A stretch of DNA of 7,033 nt from Burkholderiaceae bacterium. GTDB lineage: Bacteria; Pseudomonadota; Gammaproteobacteria; Burkholderiales; Burkholderiaceae_D. Positions within the stretch are counted from its first letter, which is position 1; each line of letters begins with the position of its first letter. The notes under the pieces were generated by a model that saw only the letters and a program-made list of their open reading frames with translations, was not told the origin of the DNA and searched no databases. The stretch is taken from assembly GCA_014379395.1 (NCBI GenBank), contig JACMLV010000605.1, forward strand, positions 1 to 7,033, written 5' to 3'. This document shows positions 5,961 through 7,033 of this stretch, piece by piece. Both the position numbers and the translations under genes were made by a program.

Positions 5961-7033
5961 TTACTTCGCCCGCACGATGATCTGGCTTTTCAGGTCGCGC
6001 GCGATGCGCTCGAGCAGCGGCTGGATACGGCGGAACTCGTCCGGCGTGCAGAGCGCGCCGGCGGGCGAAAAGCGCAGCGCGCGGCGCACCGTCACCAGGT
6101 TGCCGCGGCGCGCATAGCGGGCGCTGTAGCTGAGCCGCTCGGCGCGCAGCGTCACCGTCTTGGGCAGCGCCAGGATGCGCACCCCGGGCGCGAAATCGAA
6201 GCCGATCTCATCCTCGCTGTCGAAGCCGCGGCAAATGAAGTCCTGGCTGCGCGTGGCCTCCTGCGTCAGCGCCGCCACCGCCTCCACCATCCCGCCCCAG
6301 AAATCGTAGGCCGTGCCGACCCCGGTCGGCCCCGGCAGGTTGGCGAAATTCTCGCTGATGCCGGCGAACACCATCTGATACTCGTCGCCGCCGCCATCGA
6401 GCAGGCCCGCCTCGAGCACGCCATAGCCTTTTTGCCCGAATCCTTCCAGCATGCGCCCGACCAGCTGGTCGCGCTCGGCCTGGCGCGTGTCGCGCAGCGC
6501 CTGCCGGTACGGCTCGGCGGTGGCGCCGGCGCTGGTCTTGGCGACGCGGAACAGGCTGTTGCCGCTTTTGCCGATGTGGAAGGCGATCGCGTGCCGGCTG
6601 CGCTCGTTCTGCAGGGCCGGCGTGCGCGCCAGTTGACCCGACTTGATCAAGAGCACCGGCTTGCCCAGGTCGTGATTCGGCAGATAGCCGGCCGCCACCG
6701 ACTCGGCGGTCGAGTCGAGGTACAGGTCGAGGCTGGGAATATAGGTGATCAGGTGGTTGAAGATGCCCAGGGTCGGCGTGCGCGGCAGGCGGTAGGCGTT
6801 GCCGTTGTTGATCAGGGCGCCGCTGCTGTCGATGCCGGCCGCCGCCAGCAGCGCCTCGAGCAGGACGGCGTGGTCCTTGCAGTCGCCGTAGCGGTTCTCC
6901 AGCACGCTGGCCGCCGGGTGCGGCACCACGCCGCCCGGCCCGACGTAGACGCCGACGTAGCGGATGTTGCGGCGCACCCAGTTGGCCAGCGCCAAGGCCC
7001 TGGCTCGTGGATCAATCAGGCTCGCTAAAAAAG
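5961..7033 (-). CDS. transglutaminase-like (DUF3857-type) protein, N-terminus beyond the window
   Basis: The minus-strand frame ends at TAA (5961-5963) and stays open to the right edge, giving 356 visible residues. The first are FLASLIDPRARALALANWVR; the TTG at 6995-6993 is internal, not a start. A transglutaminase-core fold is recognised: 'NWVRRNIRYVG', then GDCKDH with nucleophile-type Cys51, FNHL with His93 and YLDSTA with Asp106, a complete Cys-His-Asp triad in the usual spacing. The C-terminal half resembles the beta-rich region that follows this domain in DUF3857/DUF3858 proteins and ends ...LKSQIIVRAK. Such proteins commonly have a signal peptide and an N-terminal DUF3857 domain; these would lie outside the window. 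Substrate and role are unknown; protease or cross-linking activity has not been assigned here. The gene converges on pth with no terminator between them. Confidence 0.85.
   Translation of the reverse strand, partial: FLASLIDPRARALALANWVRRNIRYVGVYVGPGGVVPHPAASVLENRYGDCKDHAVLLEALLAAAGIDSSGALINNGNAYRLPRTPTLGIFNHLITYIPSLDLYLDSTAESVAAGYLPNHDLGKPVLLIKSGQLARTPALQNERSRHAIAFHIGKSGNSLFRVAKTSAGATAEPYRQALRDTRQAERDQLVGRMLEGFGQKGYGVLEAGLLDGGGDEYQMVFAGISENFANLPGPTGVGTAYDFWGGMVEAVAALTQEATRSQDFICRGFDSEDEIGFDFAPGVRILALPKTVTLRAERLSYSARYARRGNLVTVRRALRFSPAGALCTPDEFRRIQPLLERIARDLKSQIIVRAK

Noticed and set aside
1..7033. CRISPR array, insertion sequence, toxin-antitoxin, phage or defence locus
   Set aside because: No regularly spaced repeats, transposase motifs or terminal inverted repeats were seen, and no small gene pair with such motifs. 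All substantial genes are housekeeping or a single transglutaminase-like gene.

Overview
The window is about 7 kb of high-GC chromosomal DNA. It reads as a betaproteobacterium of the order Burkholderiales, most likely family Oxalobacteraceae (Massilia, Duganella or Janthinobacterium relatives). The grounds are the gene order (TPR protein, lolB, ispE, tRNA-Gln, prs, rplY, pth), the protein motifs and the strong G/C bias at third codon positions. This assignment comes from recalled gene order and was not checked by a database search. No mobile element, CRISPR array, phage gene or defence system is visible, and I did not find a new multi-gene system.

Positions 1-3216 hold an operon-like plus-strand cluster: the 3' part of a TPR-repeat protein, lolB (outer-membrane lipoprotein receptor) and ispE (isoprenoid precursor synthesis). 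The first two are 12 nt apart; lolB and ispE overlap by 4 nt. As given, ispE is broken by a frameshift near position 2585. Its 3' third is noticeably more AT-rich and contains a strong sigma70-like promoter. Positions 3217-4544 hold a tRNA-Gln(UUG) gene with its own promoter, a ~180-nt hairpin-containing leader, and prs (PRPP synthetase) closed by a strong intrinsic terminator.

Positions 4545-5334 hold rplY (ribosomal protein L25, long Ctc form). Its leader is unusually structured, with three hairpins, the last followed by seven T residues directly against the Shine-Dalgarno sequence. A perfect 24-nt palindrome and a bidirectional terminator follow the gene. Positions 5373-5957 encode peptidyl-tRNA hydrolase (pth). 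A minus-strand gene for a transglutaminase-like protein converges on pth with 3 nt between the stop codons and runs off the right edge.

Functionally the window is mostly housekeeping: envelope biogenesis (lolB), isoprenoid supply (ispE), nucleotide precursor supply (prs), and translation (tRNA-Gln, rplY, pth). The observations most worth a second look are the rplY leader architecture, the ispE frameshift with its compositional change, and the promoter inside ispE facing tRNA-Gln and prs.
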